From Gammaproteobacteria bacterium (lineage in GTDB: Bacteria > Pseudomonadota > Gammaproteobacteria > GRL18), in assembly GCA_026196615.1 (NCBI GenBank), contig JAPHSW010000007.1:1-55106 (forward strand): a stretch of 55,106 nucleotides of DNA, read 5' to 3'. Below are positions 27,105-36,384 of this stretch, in pieces. The notes beneath the pieces are model-generated. The model was not told the origin of the DNA. It searched no databases and saw only the letters and a list, made by a program, of their open reading frames with translations. Within the stretch, counting starts at the first letter, position 1, and each line of letters starts with the position of its first letter. A program made the translations under genes and the position numbers.

Positions 27105-28458
27105 TACTTGCGGGCCTATCTGAAGCAATTGTCTTGAGTACTTTTATTGCCTGTGAATTGATAACAATTTCCGGACGAATAGCTCCAAATTGTTCTATAG
27201 CATTACTAACGCTTAACTCAGGGTTGCTCTGCAATAACCATGTCAAAATGGCAAGTGCACTTCTTGAATAACCTAAAGCACAACAGACCAAAATTTTCTT
27301 TGACTGATTTTTTGATATGAGTTCACTGGCTGTTAATAAATCCTCTTTGGATGGAATAACCAGATCAAGACTGGGCAGGCTATACCAGTTAATAGTAGAG
27401 TGAGGTTTGTTAAATTCGGCTGTCATATCTATGACCAAATCAAAACTTCCCTGTTTCAGAGTCATTGCTGAAGGAAAACGGCCGATATAAATACCCTGTG
27501 AGACCTCTACAGACTTAGGTGATTTTCTTGTCCATAATCTTGAATTAATAAATGCTCCTAATGTGTAAGGAAAGAGTAACCATTTCACAGCTGTACTCTG
27601 ATGACCATTTATTCCTTTTTGAAATCCACTGACATCAAATATAAGATAATTTAAGCTGACAAAAAAAAGTGAAACGGCTGGCCAGCTGAGCCAGAATACA
27701 ATACCCTGGAAATAGAGTGCAGCTGATAATAATGCTATAGACGCTATGAGATAGCTAATAGCAATCTTCCAATGCTTAGAGTTCTTAATATTAAATTGAA
27801 ATCTCAGTTGATTTTTTTTATCAATAGGCCACAGCCAGACACAAAACCAGCCTAATAATAATCCTGTTGGAATATCAAAGAAATGATGTTGATACGTCGT
27901 CAAAACTGACACACCGATTAATAAACACCAGAAATGAAATAATCCAACCAATTTTTTAGGGATATGTTGTGTATAGAGTGACCATAAGATAACAAGTAAT
28001 GTGATATGTAATGAAGGGGCCTGATTATAAGGTTGATCAAATTGAGATAAGGTAGTGAAAAACAATCCGATTAAGCCTGTGGTTTCTGGGCGTGTGAAAC
28101 TAAATCCCAATGGAAATAAAATAAAACAGGTGACGGCAATAACCTGTGCAGTCAATAAGCGTAGTGCATGTTTTTTTAACTCAAATTGATTACTGCAAAC
28201 AAAAAAAGACAGCACATAGAGTATATCGATACTCCAGTATGGAATAATCGTCCATGGAACAAATGGTATTGAATATTCCCAATCAAATACCATGTGATTT
28301 ACATCAGGATTGTGAGCTGCTAACCAATTTGATAGGCCATAGCTTAAGAAGAAAAAGGGACCAAGAAACATCAACCAAAGCATGGCCCGTCTCCATGGGC
28401 GTGATGTTGATGTTTCCGTAACAGATGATTTGCTGATATTGGTTATGGCTTGAGTCAT
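27097..28458 (-). CDS. PAP2 / dual-specificity phosphatase fusion membrane protein (YnbD-like)
   Basis: 453 residues. About ten hydrophobic segments in the first 300 residues include PAP2-like motifs: APSLHITLLVILW and HHFFDIPTGLLLGW (catalytic histidines of lipid phosphatases). The C-terminal domain (about 320-450) is a tyrosine/dual-specificity phosphatase with the P-loop CCALGYSRSALA (C-x5-R). This architecture corresponds to E. coli YnbD. It probably dephosphorylates a lipid phosphate made by the YnbA-like synthase. ATG follows AAAGGA located in the end of the preceding gene, three bases away. Neither the substrate nor the reason for two phosphatase domains is known. Confidence 0.85.
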   Translation of the reverse strand: MTQAITNISKSSVTETSTSRPWRRAMLWLMFLGPFFFLSYGLSNWLAAHNPDVNHMVFDWEYSIPFVPWTIIPYWSIDILYVLSFFVCSNQFELKKHALRLLTAQVIAVTCFILFPLGFSFTRPETTGLIGLFFTTLSQFDQPYNQAPSLHITLLVILWSLYTQHIPKKLVGLFHFWCLLIGVSVLTTYQHHFFDIPTGLLLGWFCVWLWPIDKKNQLRFQFNIKNSKHWKIAISYLIASIALLSAALYFQGIVFWLSWPAVSLFFVSLNYLIFDVSGFQKGINGHQSTAVKWLLFPYTLGAFINSRLWTRKSPKSVEVSQGIYIGRFPSAMTLKQGSFDLVIDMTAEFNKPHSTINWYSLPSLDLVIPSKEDLLTASELISKNQSKKILVCCALGYSRSALAILTWLLQSNPELSVSNAIEQFGAIRPEIVINSQAIKVLKTIASDRPASND

Positions 28459-28461
28459 AAT

Positions 28462-30228
28462 TTAGTCCTTTTGAGCAATAGAAACAGTAAATATGCCAAA
28501 TTCATCAATACGCTGTTCAATTTTAGTAAAACCTGCACTTGCTACTAATTGATCCATTTCTTCCTGTGTGCGTCGGCGCATAATCCATGCATCACCATCT
28601 TTATGGCTGGTCAATGCTCTGGCAATCATTTCCAATTGTGGATGCCAGGGCTGATTGGTGTATATCAGATAGCCACCTGATTCGATGGTTGAAGCAAAAC
28701 CTGTTAATGACTGACGAATTAAATCATTATTTGGAAATAACTCATAAAGACCGGATACCACACCGATAGTTGGCTGGTTGCTTGTTTCAAGATAACTTTG
28801 TGTTTTAAAAGCATTAGCCTGTGTAAAAGTGGCAATATCTTCCAGTCCATTGGACTCAATCATTTGAGTGCCTAGTTTGACATTGAGCTGACTATAATCT
28901 CGTAATAGTATGGAATCAGCACAGATGTCGTTTTGTTTTATGGCCTCTAGAATATAGCGACCATGTCCGGCAGCAACATCCATAATACGAATTGCCTGTT
29001 TTTTCTGTCGCAAGCTTTTTATAGCCTGTAATAATAGTGCTTCAATATTTAACTTTCGTTGACGAATGCCACGCCAACCAATAGAGTTCAGATAGGTTTT
29101 ATCAATAAACTTACCTATAGGTGTTAAACCTTGTGCCTGGTTCTCATAGACATAGTCCAGAGTACTTCCAGAATCAAAACCCGTTTGATGCCCCAGTTTG
29201 ATTCCATTGGATAAAAGCTCGCCCAGTTTAAGACTCATACGTGTAATAGCCCAATACAAGCCTTTAAGTGAATAACGATTAATTGGTGTCGCCAGTGTGT
29301 CTGCTTCATATCGGGTGAACCCCGTTTTATCTGAGTGAGTCAAATCTGGTCGAGAATAGGGTCTGGAAAAACATTGCTGAATAAAAGTTTGAGCCTTATC
29401 AAGAGCTAACTCTCGGTCTTTTTCACCCAGGGTATCATGATAGAAACCATCCAGAATGTGTCTTTCTTTAATCTCACTACCCAGACGTTCATAAAACTGA
29501 TGCTGTGGCTTATGATGTACTACCCAGTCATCTCCTGATATTAATAGCTGAGTGGGCACTGTAATTGCTGCCGCATCTTCAACAATACGTTCGGAGGTAT
29601 CATAGAGAGATAATAAAATGTTTGATGCAATGGGGCGGGTAATTAATGGATCATTATCATAAGATGCCATGCGTTGTGGATCATGAGTCAGGTATTTTGA
29701 TTTAACATAACTATTGACAAAAAAATCACCACGAATAGATTGCATCAGCTTGAGTCCAGTGAGTGCAAAAGGAACGTAAAGCTTCACCTTAAAAGCAGGG
29801 GAGGCCAATACCATACAACGAATTTTAGGGGCATAGTCATGCACCCAGGTTGATACTAATACTGCCCCCACACTTTGTGCAATAACCGCTATATCCTGAA
29901 TATTAAACTGATATGTTGACTGAATATGATGAATGAAACTATCAACATCTCGTAATGAGGAATCCAGGCTTGGGCTATAATCAAGTACTCCATCTGAGTG
30001 ACCATGTCCTCTGGCATCCCAGGCAAAAAAATCATAGTCTTTCATATCTTCCATTTCATCCACAATGTGCATCATTCGAGCTGAATGTTCGTGACCACGA
30101 TGAAACATAACAATCGCACCTTTGGATATTTCTGCTTCTGATGACCAATGTCGATAGTAAATCTGACTGCCATCGTGAGTATTAAATATGTGTTCTTTAT
30201 ACTGTCTTTGGTTTGATGTTTGCTTCAT
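28462..30228 (-). CDS. Bifunctional alpha/beta hydrolase - SAM methyltransferase (YnbC-like)
   Basis: 588 residues. The N-terminal half is a monoacylglycerol-lipase-type alpha/beta hydrolase: MFHRGHEHSARM oxyanion region, nucleophile in VIAQSVGAVLV (AxSxG), acid in LISGDDWVVH and His in LDGFYHDTLGE. The C-terminal half (about 370-585) is a class I methyltransferase with motif I IMDVAAGHGRYILEAI. The same fusion is known as E. coli YnbC. It probably trims and/or methylates an unusual phospholipid or its headgroup, but the product is not established. AGGAG precedes the ATG at 30228. Second gene of the ynb-like operon, 92 bases after the synthase gene. Confidence 0.85.
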   Translation of the reverse strand: MKQTSNQRQYKEHIFNTHDGSQIYYRHWSSEAEISKGAIVMFHRGHEHSARMMHIVDEMEDMKDYDFFAWDARGHGHSDGVLDYSPSLDSSLRDVDSFIHHIQSTYQFNIQDIAVIAQSVGAVLVSTWVHDYAPKIRCMVLASPAFKVKLYVPFALTGLKLMQSIRGDFFVNSYVKSKYLTHDPQRMASYDNDPLITRPIASNILLSLYDTSERIVEDAAAITVPTQLLISGDDWVVHHKPQHQFYERLGSEIKERHILDGFYHDTLGEKDRELALDKAQTFIQQCFSRPYSRPDLTHSDKTGFTRYEADTLATPINRYSLKGLYWAITRMSLKLGELLSNGIKLGHQTGFDSGSTLDYVYENQAQGLTPIGKFIDKTYLNSIGWRGIRQRKLNIEALLLQAIKSLRQKKQAIRIMDVAAGHGRYILEAIKQNDICADSILLRDYSQLNVKLGTQMIESNGLEDIATFTQANAFKTQSYLETSNQPTIGVVSGLYELFPNNDLIRQSLTGFASTIESGGYLIYTNQPWHPQLEMIARALTSHKDGDAWIMRRRTQEEMDQLVASAGFTKIEQRIDEFGIFTVSIAQKD

Positions 30229-30320
30229 TGTTTGCTCCTGATACGGGATTTATCTAAATAATTAAATTGGTTTATGTCGAATAAATTTAGTAAAACGTTA
30301 TTAATAAAATTTATGTTTGC

Positions 30321-30932
30321 TTATAAATCAGTACTTGATTCTTTTAATGCATTTTTACTGCGGTTAACAAATGTCACAATTAATAACACGGCCATTACAG
30401 GCATTAGCCAGAATAACCAGTTTGGAAAACTCCCCATTATTCCAATCCACAATCCTAATGTGCCAAATATCAATGCACGGTCACTTTTACCCATAGGACC
30501 GTCATAACGTCTTGAGTTGCCAATGGTTAAACTTAAAACACCAATAAACTCGGTTAATGTGGAAAGAAAAATAATGACTGCAATACCTGCAGCAGTAAAA
30601 GGGGCAATGAAGGCAAATGGTAAGTATAAAGCTGCGTCAGAAATCACATCTCCTATTTCATTTAACAGTGCACCCAAATGACTTTGTTGGTTAAACTCAC
30701 GCGCCAGCATTCCATCAACGGCATTGAGTCCCATTCTTATAAACATCCAGAGGGGTATTAGTAAAAATAATGCAGTGATCTGAGAAAAGACGCTGATAAT
30801 GATACCAACTACAATAGAACCTATTGCCGCTGCTAAAGTCACCTGATTGGCGGTGATGCCAGATTCAGCCATTTTCCTGACCATAGGTCTTAACAGAGAT
30901 TGAAATCTGGGTTTGATGTCATATAAAGTCAT
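30321..30932 (-). CDS. CDP-alcohol phosphatidyltransferase (YnbA-like)
   Basis: 203 residues starting at the ATG at 30932, chosen because AAGGG lies upstream and family members begin MTLYDxKPRFQ; an upstream TTG at 30998 is unlikely. The family signature is present in a variant form: NAVDGMLAREFNQQSHLGALLNEIGDVISD. The canonical D-x2-DG-x2-AR-x8-G-x3-D-x3-D has Asn at the first and third Asp positions. I recall the same substitutions in other YnbA-type proteins, so they may be a subfamily trait. It has about five hydrophobic segments. It would condense CDP-diacylglycerol with an unknown alcohol. The ynbB (CDP-diglyceride synthase) gene usually found with it is missing here. Confidence 0.85.
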   Translation of the reverse strand: MTLYDIKPRFQSLLRPMVRKMAESGITANQVTLAAAIGSIVVGIIISVFSQITALFLLIPLWMFIRMGLNAVDGMLAREFNQQSHLGALLNEIGDVISDAALYLPFAFIAPFTAAGIAVIIFLSTLTEFIGVLSLTIGNSRRYDGPMGKSDRALIFGTLGLWIGIMGSFPNWLFWLMPVMAVLLIVTFVNRSKNALKESSTDL

Positions 30933-31029
30933 TTTTGTGCCCTTTGCTAGTTTGTCTATGCTTATAGTTTGAATTTTGGTATCATAATTTTCAACCAAAA
31001 CAAAAATAGTTGCAGAAAAGTAATCTTTT

Positions 31030-31048
31030 GGTATTAAAAAGTAATACC
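31030..31048. promoter_or_regulatory. Inverted repeat in the divergent ynbA-like / HTH promoter
   Basis: GGTATTA (31030-31036), five bases, TAATACC (31042-31048): perfect 7-bp arms. It lies 16 bases before the HTH gene start and about 100 bases from the ynbA-like start. Likely operator for the neighbouring HTH regulator, possibly autoregulatory. Without a T tract it is not a terminator. Confidence 0.5.
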
Positions 31049-31064
31049 TTAATAGGAATAAGCA

Positions 31065-31805
31065 ATGTCACAAACGTCTTCTATTGTTGAAACACTCAAG
31101 TTATTACTAAAAAGTCGAGGAATGACCTACCGCGATATCGCTCAAGGACTGGATTTAAGTGAAGCCAGCATTAAACGTCTATTTGCTGAGCAGAATTTTT
31201 CACTCCAGCGCCTGGATCAAATTTGTCAGATAATAGGGATTGAAATCAGTGACCTGATAAAAACGATGGAGAGTCAGCAATATCAGCTCAAAGAACTCAC
31301 CGTAAAACAGGAAGAAGAACTGGTGGCCGACACTCAATTATTGCTTGTGGTTTTTGTGGTTCTTAATGGGTGGGCTTATGAAGACATTCTTCAATGGTAT
31401 GAGTTATCTGAATCTGACACCATCCGCTGTTTGGCCAGACTGGATAGACTTAAAATTATTGATTTATTACCCAATAATCGTATTCGCTTACGGGTTGCTG
31501 CAAATTTTTCCTGGCGACGAAATGGACCTATCCAGAAATTTTTTACTCGTAATCTGCAAGAAGATTTTTTAAAAAGCCGATTTGATAAAAAGGAAGAAAC
31601 ATTACAATTTCCATCTGGACTATTATCCCGTGCATCCTGTGATTTGTTTAATCGACGAATCAAACAATTGATACAGGAATTCCATACCCTGAATGAGCAG
31701 GATCGATCACTGCCATTATCTGAACGAGTAGGGTATAGCTTATTATTAGCATTTCGCCCCTGGCGTCCTTATATTTTTGAAAAAATGAGAAGAAAAGATA
31801 TTTAA
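31065..31805 (+). CDS. XRE-type HTH transcriptional regulator, divergent from the ynb-like cluster
   Basis: 246 residues. The N-terminal Cro/C1-type HTH (about 8-65) reads LLKSRGMTYRDIAQGLDLSEASIKRLF; the remainder is a helical domain of unknown type with a central winged-helix-like part (LARLDRLKIIDLLPNNRIRL) and a basic C-terminus. AGGA precedes ATG 31065. Similar proteins occur in marine gammaproteobacteria as unlinked XRE regulators. Its divergent orientation and the GGTATTA inverted repeat suggest control of the ynb-like operon and itself. Confidence 0.75.
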   Translation: MSQTSSIVETLKLLLKSRGMTYRDIAQGLDLSEASIKRLFAEQNFSLQRLDQICQIIGIEISDLIKTMESQQYQLKELTVKQEEELVADTQLLLVVFVVLNGWAYEDILQWYELSESDTIRCLARLDRLKIIDLLPNNRIRLRVAANFSWRRNGPIQKFFTRNLQEDFLKSRFDKKEETLQFPSGLLSRASCDLFNRRIKQLIQEFHTLNEQDRSLPLSERVGYSLLLAFRPWRPYIFEKMRRKDI

Positions 31806-32039
31806 TGATTAACCAAAACTGTCCCCATAAATATGGTTGTTTTAATAGAATATTGGATCAAATATAAGGTGGTGGTCAAAATTATTTGAGCATGACACAG
31901 ATTATGTTTGGTTTTTGATAATAAAATAAGTGTAAAATGAAACAACCCACTGATTTTCTATTTTTGAAGACCAGCAAACACAAATATGCCACAAAGTTAT
32001 GATTAAAATAAAACATCCTAAGTTAAAACGAGTGCTTCT

Positions 32040-32360
32040 ATGAAAATGAATGATCCTTTTGGCCGTGTCAATCAGCGACAGGAAGGCCAGTATGCCACTC
32101 TTAGAGAAACGCTGAAAAGAAATGGGGTTGATAATGAAGAATCAGCAAAACTCTGTTTGAAGACTATGCTGGTTAATGCTATTCGTTTGGTGTTGGGGAT
32201 AGTAGTTGTGACCATTATCATAGTCTTTTTGTTACCGAATATAAAATCTATTACCTTGACCTTTGCTGGGCTAGCACTATTATGGGTTGTTACATCAAAT
32301 CTGAATGGTTGGCGCTTTGTAAAGCGCTATATGAAGGAAGAGCTGGGACTTAACGAATAG
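32040..32360 (+). CDS. Small two-helix membrane protein, unknown
   Basis: 106 residues with a polar N-terminal 50 and two transmembrane helices at about 52-72 and 75-92 (LVLGIVVVTIIIVFLL and ITLTFAGLALLWVV), then a charged tail. No family recognised. ATG 32040 has only a weak upstream site (CGAG). The preceding 234 bases hold no obvious gene. Confidence 0.6.
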   Translation: MKMNDPFGRVNQRQEGQYATLRETLKRNGVDNEESAKLCLKTMLVNAIRLVLGIVVVTIIIVFLLPNIKSITLTFAGLALLWVVTSNLNGWRFVKRYMKEELGLNE

Positions 32361-32399
32361 TACTTAATTAAATATTTAGTTTATAAAACAGTGAATTGG

Positions 32400-32756
32400 C
32401 TATAATTTAAACATTGTCTGCATATACACGTGTTTTACTTCCGTTTGGCTTTTATCTTCTGTTATTACCACAACGCCCCCACGGGGATACCAGTTTCTAG
32501 AAATCAGGCGATCAACAATAAGTTCCAGCTCAGCAACTGAATCTGCTTTTACTATCTGGTAGCGTTTTCGATGATAGATCAGCGGAAAGATATTATATGC
32601 CAGCAATACAAGCCCAATTAAAATTAAATCATAGGGATGCCATGGGGTACTGACGATCAGGTCCGACAGTGCACCCCAGATACTATCAAAAGTGATATCA
32701 ACTGGAATGATATCAGCCATTATATTTGTAAGTGATTCAGTCTTTTCAGAAGACAT
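32400..32756 (-). CDS. Small single-helix membrane protein, unknown
   Basis: 118 residues: a polar N-terminus, one strong hydrophobic helix (about 43-62, YDLILIGLVLLAYNIFPLIY) and a soluble C-terminal part with alternating strand/helix pattern (SVAELELIVDRLISRNWYPRGGVVVI). No clear ribosome-binding site is seen before its ATG. Convergent with the preceding gene. Function unknown. Confidence 0.5.
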   Translation of the reverse strand: MSSEKTESLTNIMADIIPVDITFDSIWGALSDLIVSTPWHPYDLILIGLVLLAYNIFPLIYHRKRYQIVKADSVAELELIVDRLISRNWYPRGGVVVITEDKSQTEVKHVYMQTMFKL

Positions 32757-32893
32757 ATTTGTTTTTTTATCGTAATAATACTTATTGTAGCACCGAAGCT
32801 GTTAGATAGTTAAACACAAGCTGATATAATAAATATTAATGTGCCTCTTTATGATATTAATAACAGAATAATAAATAATCAAACGGTGGACTG

Positions 32894-33529
32894 ATGAAAT
32901 CTTTTCAATTAAAAAAGTTTATTAAAACAACCTTGTTTGGTGGCGTAATCGTTATTCTGCCTGTAGTAATCATTTCTTTTTTTCTTAAATGGTTGTTTAA
33001 GACCGTAACAGACTTAATTCAACCACTAACCAATTATGCACTTAAGCATTACTATGTTCCAGAATTTGTGGCTGATACTATTGTGATATTACTCATCATT
33101 CTGGTCTGTTTTTTTGTTGGAATGGTTGTGCAAACTACCATTGGACGATTTTTTCATAAGTTCTTCGATAATATCTTGATTAAATTGGCTCCAGGTTACC
33201 GATTAGTCAAGGAGGTAGTGGTTCAGGTTTTTGGTCAAAATGAGAATTCCCCCTTTATAAATGGGCAAGTGGCTAAAGTCAAAATCTTTGGTGTACAGTG
33301 TGAAACAGAGGTAACTGCGCTTATCACGGATAAACACCCCGATGGCACTTACACGATTTTCATGCCGACAGGACCTAACCCAACCTCTGGGAATATCTAC
33401 CATGTACAAGCCTCTCAGGTCACCTTATGCCCGGATATTCCTTTAGATTCGGCGATGCGAACAGTAATTGCCTGTGGTGCCGGCTCTGGTGAAATATTTA
33501 AGAGTAAAGATACCACTGGGAAAGAATGA
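32894..33529 (+). CDS. DUF502-family membrane protein
   Basis: 211 residues. Two transmembrane segments (about 12-32 and 60-82) are followed by a conserved soluble domain with APGYRLVKEVVVQVFG, IFMPTGPNPTSGNIYHV and a short acidic tail; the MPTxPNPTSG motif identifies DUF502. The family is widespread in bacteria and plants (LIKE-COV in plants) but has no proven bacterial function. ATG 32894 has a weak GGTGG-type site. Followed 93 bases later by the MtfA gene. Confidence 0.85.
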   Translation: MKSFQLKKFIKTTLFGGVIVILPVVIISFFLKWLFKTVTDLIQPLTNYALKHYYVPEFVADTIVILLIILVCFFVGMVVQTTIGRFFHKFFDNILIKLAPGYRLVKEVVVQVFGQNENSPFINGQVAKVKIFGVQCETEVTALITDKHPDGTYTIFMPTGPNPTSGNIYHVQASQVTLCPDIPLDSAMRTVIACGAGSGEIFKSKDTTGKE

Positions 33530-33622
33530 CCAAAAGCTGAAATATAATATAAAAAAAGATGTAAGAAAATATTTTCAAAACAAAGGAATATATACCTTGG
33601 CTCAAGATAAGTTGTTATCACT

Positions 33623-34396
33623 TTGATAAAATTTATAAACAATCTACTCACTCGACGCATTTTAAAGAAACATGCTATTGCTTTTTCTGAGTGGAATGAT
33701 GTGATTAGTAAAATACCAATGTTAAGCGGATTGTCTAGTGTTGAGAAAGCACGACTACGTAAACTCACTACCTTATTTTTAAGCAAAAAACACATTGTTG
33801 GAGCTCATGATCTTAATATTACACAGACTATGAGACTTACTATTGCCTCACAAGCCTGTTTACAAATTCTTAACCTTGGTATCGATTCATTTAATGGCTG
33901 GGTTGAGATTATCGTTTACCCAGGAGCATTTAAAGTCAGCCGAACTGTCACAAGTGAAGATGGTCTGGTGCATCAGAAAATCAATCACCTTAGTGGTGAA
34001 GCATGGGATAAAGGGCCTCTTATTTTATCCTGGGAGGATGTTTCCAGTGAAAGTTACTTGCTACATTCAGGACAAAATGTGGTCATCCATGAATTTGCCC
34101 ACAAGCTGGATATGCTTAATGGACGTGCCAATGGTATGCCGCCACTTCATCCTAATATGACCATTGAAGACTGGAGTGAGACATTAAGTAAAGCTTATGA
34201 GTTATTAAATAAAAAACTTGATAATTTTCAACATAGTTCCATTAATCCTTATGCCAGTACTAATCCAGGTGAGTTTTTTGCGGTGATCAGTGAATATTTT
34301 TTTACTGCACCTCATATTTTGTTTGAATTTTGTCCTGATGTTTATGAGCAACTTAAACAATATTATCGTCAGAATACCTTACAACGTTATAATTAA
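33623..34396 (+). CDS. mtfA: MtfA-family (M90) zinc metallopeptidase
   Basis: About 257 residues. The metalloprotease motif is in VVIHEFAHKLDMLNG (HExxH near residue 156), with a downstream conserved PGEFFAVISEYFF segment whose glutamate supplies a third ligand. E. coli MtfA is a cytosolic aminopeptidase-like protein that binds the Mlc repressor and so affects glucose PTS expression. The only in-frame starts after the upstream TAA are non-ATG; TTG at 33623 is the best choice. No Mlc gene is in view, so the Mlc connection is family knowledge only. Confidence 0.87.
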   Translation: MIKFINNLLTRRILKKHAIAFSEWNDVISKIPMLSGLSSVEKARLRKLTTLFLSKKHIVGAHDLNITQTMRLTIASQACLQILNLGIDSFNGWVEIIVYPGAFKVSRTVTSEDGLVHQKINHLSGEAWDKGPLILSWEDVSSESYLLHSGQNVVIHEFAHKLDMLNGRANGMPPLHPNMTIEDWSETLSKAYELLNKKLDNFQHSSINPYASTNPGEFFAVISEYFFTAPHILFEFCPDVYEQLKQYYRQNTLQRYN

Positions 34397-34550
34397 TTGC
34401 TATCAGAATAAATAAGTCCATGTCACTTTAGGTCTAAAATATAAATAGATCATCTCCATCTATACTGAGAAATAAGACATCGAGAGTTAAATATGGCCCC
34501 CAAAATATGTGTAATTAAATTTCATAAATATAATATTGAATGAATTAAAA

Positions 34551-35066
34551 ATGGAAATTTTGAATCATGAAAATATGCATCAACGAATTGTTGAAGAGTT
34601 AATACTTGAAGCCAAAGAACGAGTATGGATTGCCACCGCCAATTTAAAAGATATGCATATTAAAGCAAGACGAGGCTACAAACCCATTCTGGATGAGTTT
34701 GATCGTATGGCACGGGATAGGGGAGTGAGCTTCCGGATCATTCATGCAGACAAAATGTCAAAATCTTTTCAAAACACTTTAAATGAATATTCATTATTAA
34801 AGAAGTGCCTTGAAATTCAGATATGCCCAAGAAGTCATTGGAAGCTGGTTATTGTAGATGGTAAATCAGCTTATTTTGGATCAGCTAATTTTACTGGAGC
34901 AGGATTAGGGGTTAAAAATATAAATCGACGTAACTTGGAACTTGGTGCATTAATAACAGACAAGGCAAGTATTTTGCAATTGGAATCATGGTTTGATAGT
35001 TTCTGGATTGGAGAAAACTGCATTAAGTGTGAGCGCAGAAAATACTGTCCTGATCCTATAGCATAA
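34551..35066 (+). CDS. Phospholipase-D-like protein with one HKD motif and Cys-rich tail
   Basis: About 171 residues from ATG 34551 (TTG 34536 possible). The middle has WKLVIVDGKSAYFGSANFTGAG preceded by His, an HxK-x4-D motif followed by the SxNFT strand typical of PLD-fold enzymes. Only one HKD is present, so an active enzyme would need to dimerise, as Nuc-type nucleases do. The C-terminus has three cysteines in CIKCERRKYC, a probable metal site. An upstream segment VWIATANLKDM also fits the fold. Substrate (DNA or lipid) cannot be decided. Confidence 0.75.
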   Translation: MEILNHENMHQRIVEELILEAKERVWIATANLKDMHIKARRGYKPILDEFDRMARDRGVSFRIIHADKMSKSFQNTLNEYSLLKKCLEIQICPRSHWKLVIVDGKSAYFGSANFTGAGLGVKNINRRNLELGALITDKASILQLESWFDSFWIGENCIKCERRKYCPDPIA

Positions 35067-35088
35067 GAGGAAAAGAATATAGTCATAT

Positions 35089-35853
35089 TTACTGGTTTTG
35101 AAGTCCCTGTAAAACTGCTTTATTTTTATCATCAGGTGCACGTAATACATTTAAATTATCATTGAGTTTAAGTTGTGGCAACTTATCAGGAGCGAGAGAG
35201 AGTTCTAGTAGTCCCGTATATTCACGTCCACCATCATCATCACCAATAGAAATTTTAACAACCCGAGTTTTTGGTTGCATTAAACGAACGAAAGGATCAT
35301 CACTCTTACTAATTGAAAGAACAACTCCCTTATCATCAACCCAGTTTTCACCAGCTTGAATTTCAGGAGGGATAGCAGAAGCACTCATCAGTCCAGAAAC
35401 AATGAAAATTACTCCACTAATTATTAAGAGTGCACCACCTATTAGCTGGGTATTTGCACTAAACTGACCAGTATTTACATGAGATTCTGCTAATCGATTG
35501 ATTTTGGGATCATTTATCAAGTAAATAACTTCAATTTGATCACCTACTGATAAATTTTCCCATAATTCAGTACTGGGTAAAATACCTTTCGTTAAAAATT
35601 TTTCTCCATTTTTTTCAATTTCATAATCAATAAGATTTTCATATTCTGTATGTATTTTGTGTTTATCAGCGTGGTTTGAAAAAACTTTTGACCGATAATG
35701 TTGTGTAACTGTTGCCTTCCCTGAAACCCCTTTTTTCTCAAGTAATTTGGAATTATCAGAAAGGGTGTTTCCCATAAAAATTAAGATAAAACCAATAAAA
35801 ATTACTCCCGTAGCGGCGATAACAGGGAGCCATACAAAAAATATGTCTTTCAT
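35089..35853 (-). CDS. DUF3592-type membrane protein
   Basis: 254 residues: TM1 about 8-28, an extracytoplasmic or cytosolic beta-rich domain with VSGKATVTQHYRSKVF and VGDQIEVIYLINDP (the DUF3592 pattern), TM2 about 137-158, and a second beta-rich domain to the end. AAGGAA precedes the ATG. Function unknown. Converges on the PLD-like gene, 22 bases away. Confidence 0.7.
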   Translation of the reverse strand: MKDIFFVWLPVIAATGVIFIGFILIFMGNTLSDNSKLLEKKGVSGKATVTQHYRSKVFSNHADKHKIHTEYENLIDYEIEKNGEKFLTKGILPSTELWENLSVGDQIEVIYLINDPKINRLAESHVNTGQFSANTQLIGGALLIISGVIFIVSGLMSASAIPPEIQAGENWVDDKGVVLSISKSDDPFVRLMQPKTRVVKISIGDDDGGREYTGLLELSLAPDKLPQLKLNDNLNVLRAPDDKNKAVLQGLQNQ

Positions 35854-36159
35854 TAGTGTTCCTTAATTAAATTTAAATTATAAAAAAGTTTAGTTTGATA
35901 TATACAATATACTCACTAAACATACATTACAAATGTCCAGTAGATTATTTAGGAATAATCAAATAATAACCATTATCAAGTTCAGGATTCATTGGGTGAT
36001 CAATTGCAATTAATAATGGAGCTTTATTCTTACCATTACTTATCGAGCAAATATTAATCTTTGCTATTTATTTAAAAAAGCAGGGTGTAAAGGTTTCTAT
36101 TACAGTGTTTGTTATTTTTGTTAAAACTTAAAACCCTAAAACTTCATGTGAGTGTGATT
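35854..36159. other. 306-base stretch without a complete gene
   Basis: Very AT-rich. On the minus strand at about 35945-36067 there is a 40-codon fragment (contains LLIAIDHPMNPELDNGYYL) with no start codon or ribosome-binding site. It looks like the 3' end of a decayed gene. I see no hairpin or repeat. Confidence 0.3.
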
Positions 36160-36384
36160 CTAGGTTAGTAGTGATTTTTTTGATAGAGCAAACCAGTTAC
36201 TTACCTCAACAAAATCACCAAGAGCTTCAAATCTTTGTTCAGGGGTAAGTTTAAGTGATCTTTTTAATTGAGCAATACAGCTACCATTCCAAGTGGCAAT
36301 TTCCCAACTAATAGTCTCATTATTCATTGTTAAATTAATATCAGGTTCTGCAAACTGATATGTTCTGAGAGTCTTAATGTTCAT
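36160..36384 (-). CDS. Small hypothetical protein, 74 aa
   Basis: Starts MNIKTLRTYQFAEPDINL and contains a plausible helix LTPEQRFEALGDFVEVSNWF; soluble, no cysteine pair. The codon pattern looks coding, but there is no clear ribosome-binding site and no family match. May be real or a remnant of a larger gene. Confidence 0.4.
   Translation of the reverse strand: MNIKTLRTYQFAEPDINLTMNNETISWEIATWNGSCIAQLKRSLKLTPEQRFEALGDFVEVSNWFALSKKSLLT

Noticed and set aside
35945-36067. Minus-strand 40-codon fragment with IDHPMNPELDNGYYL
   Set aside because: Looks like a gene end but has no start, ribosome-binding site or family I can name with confidence; listed only as spacer content.
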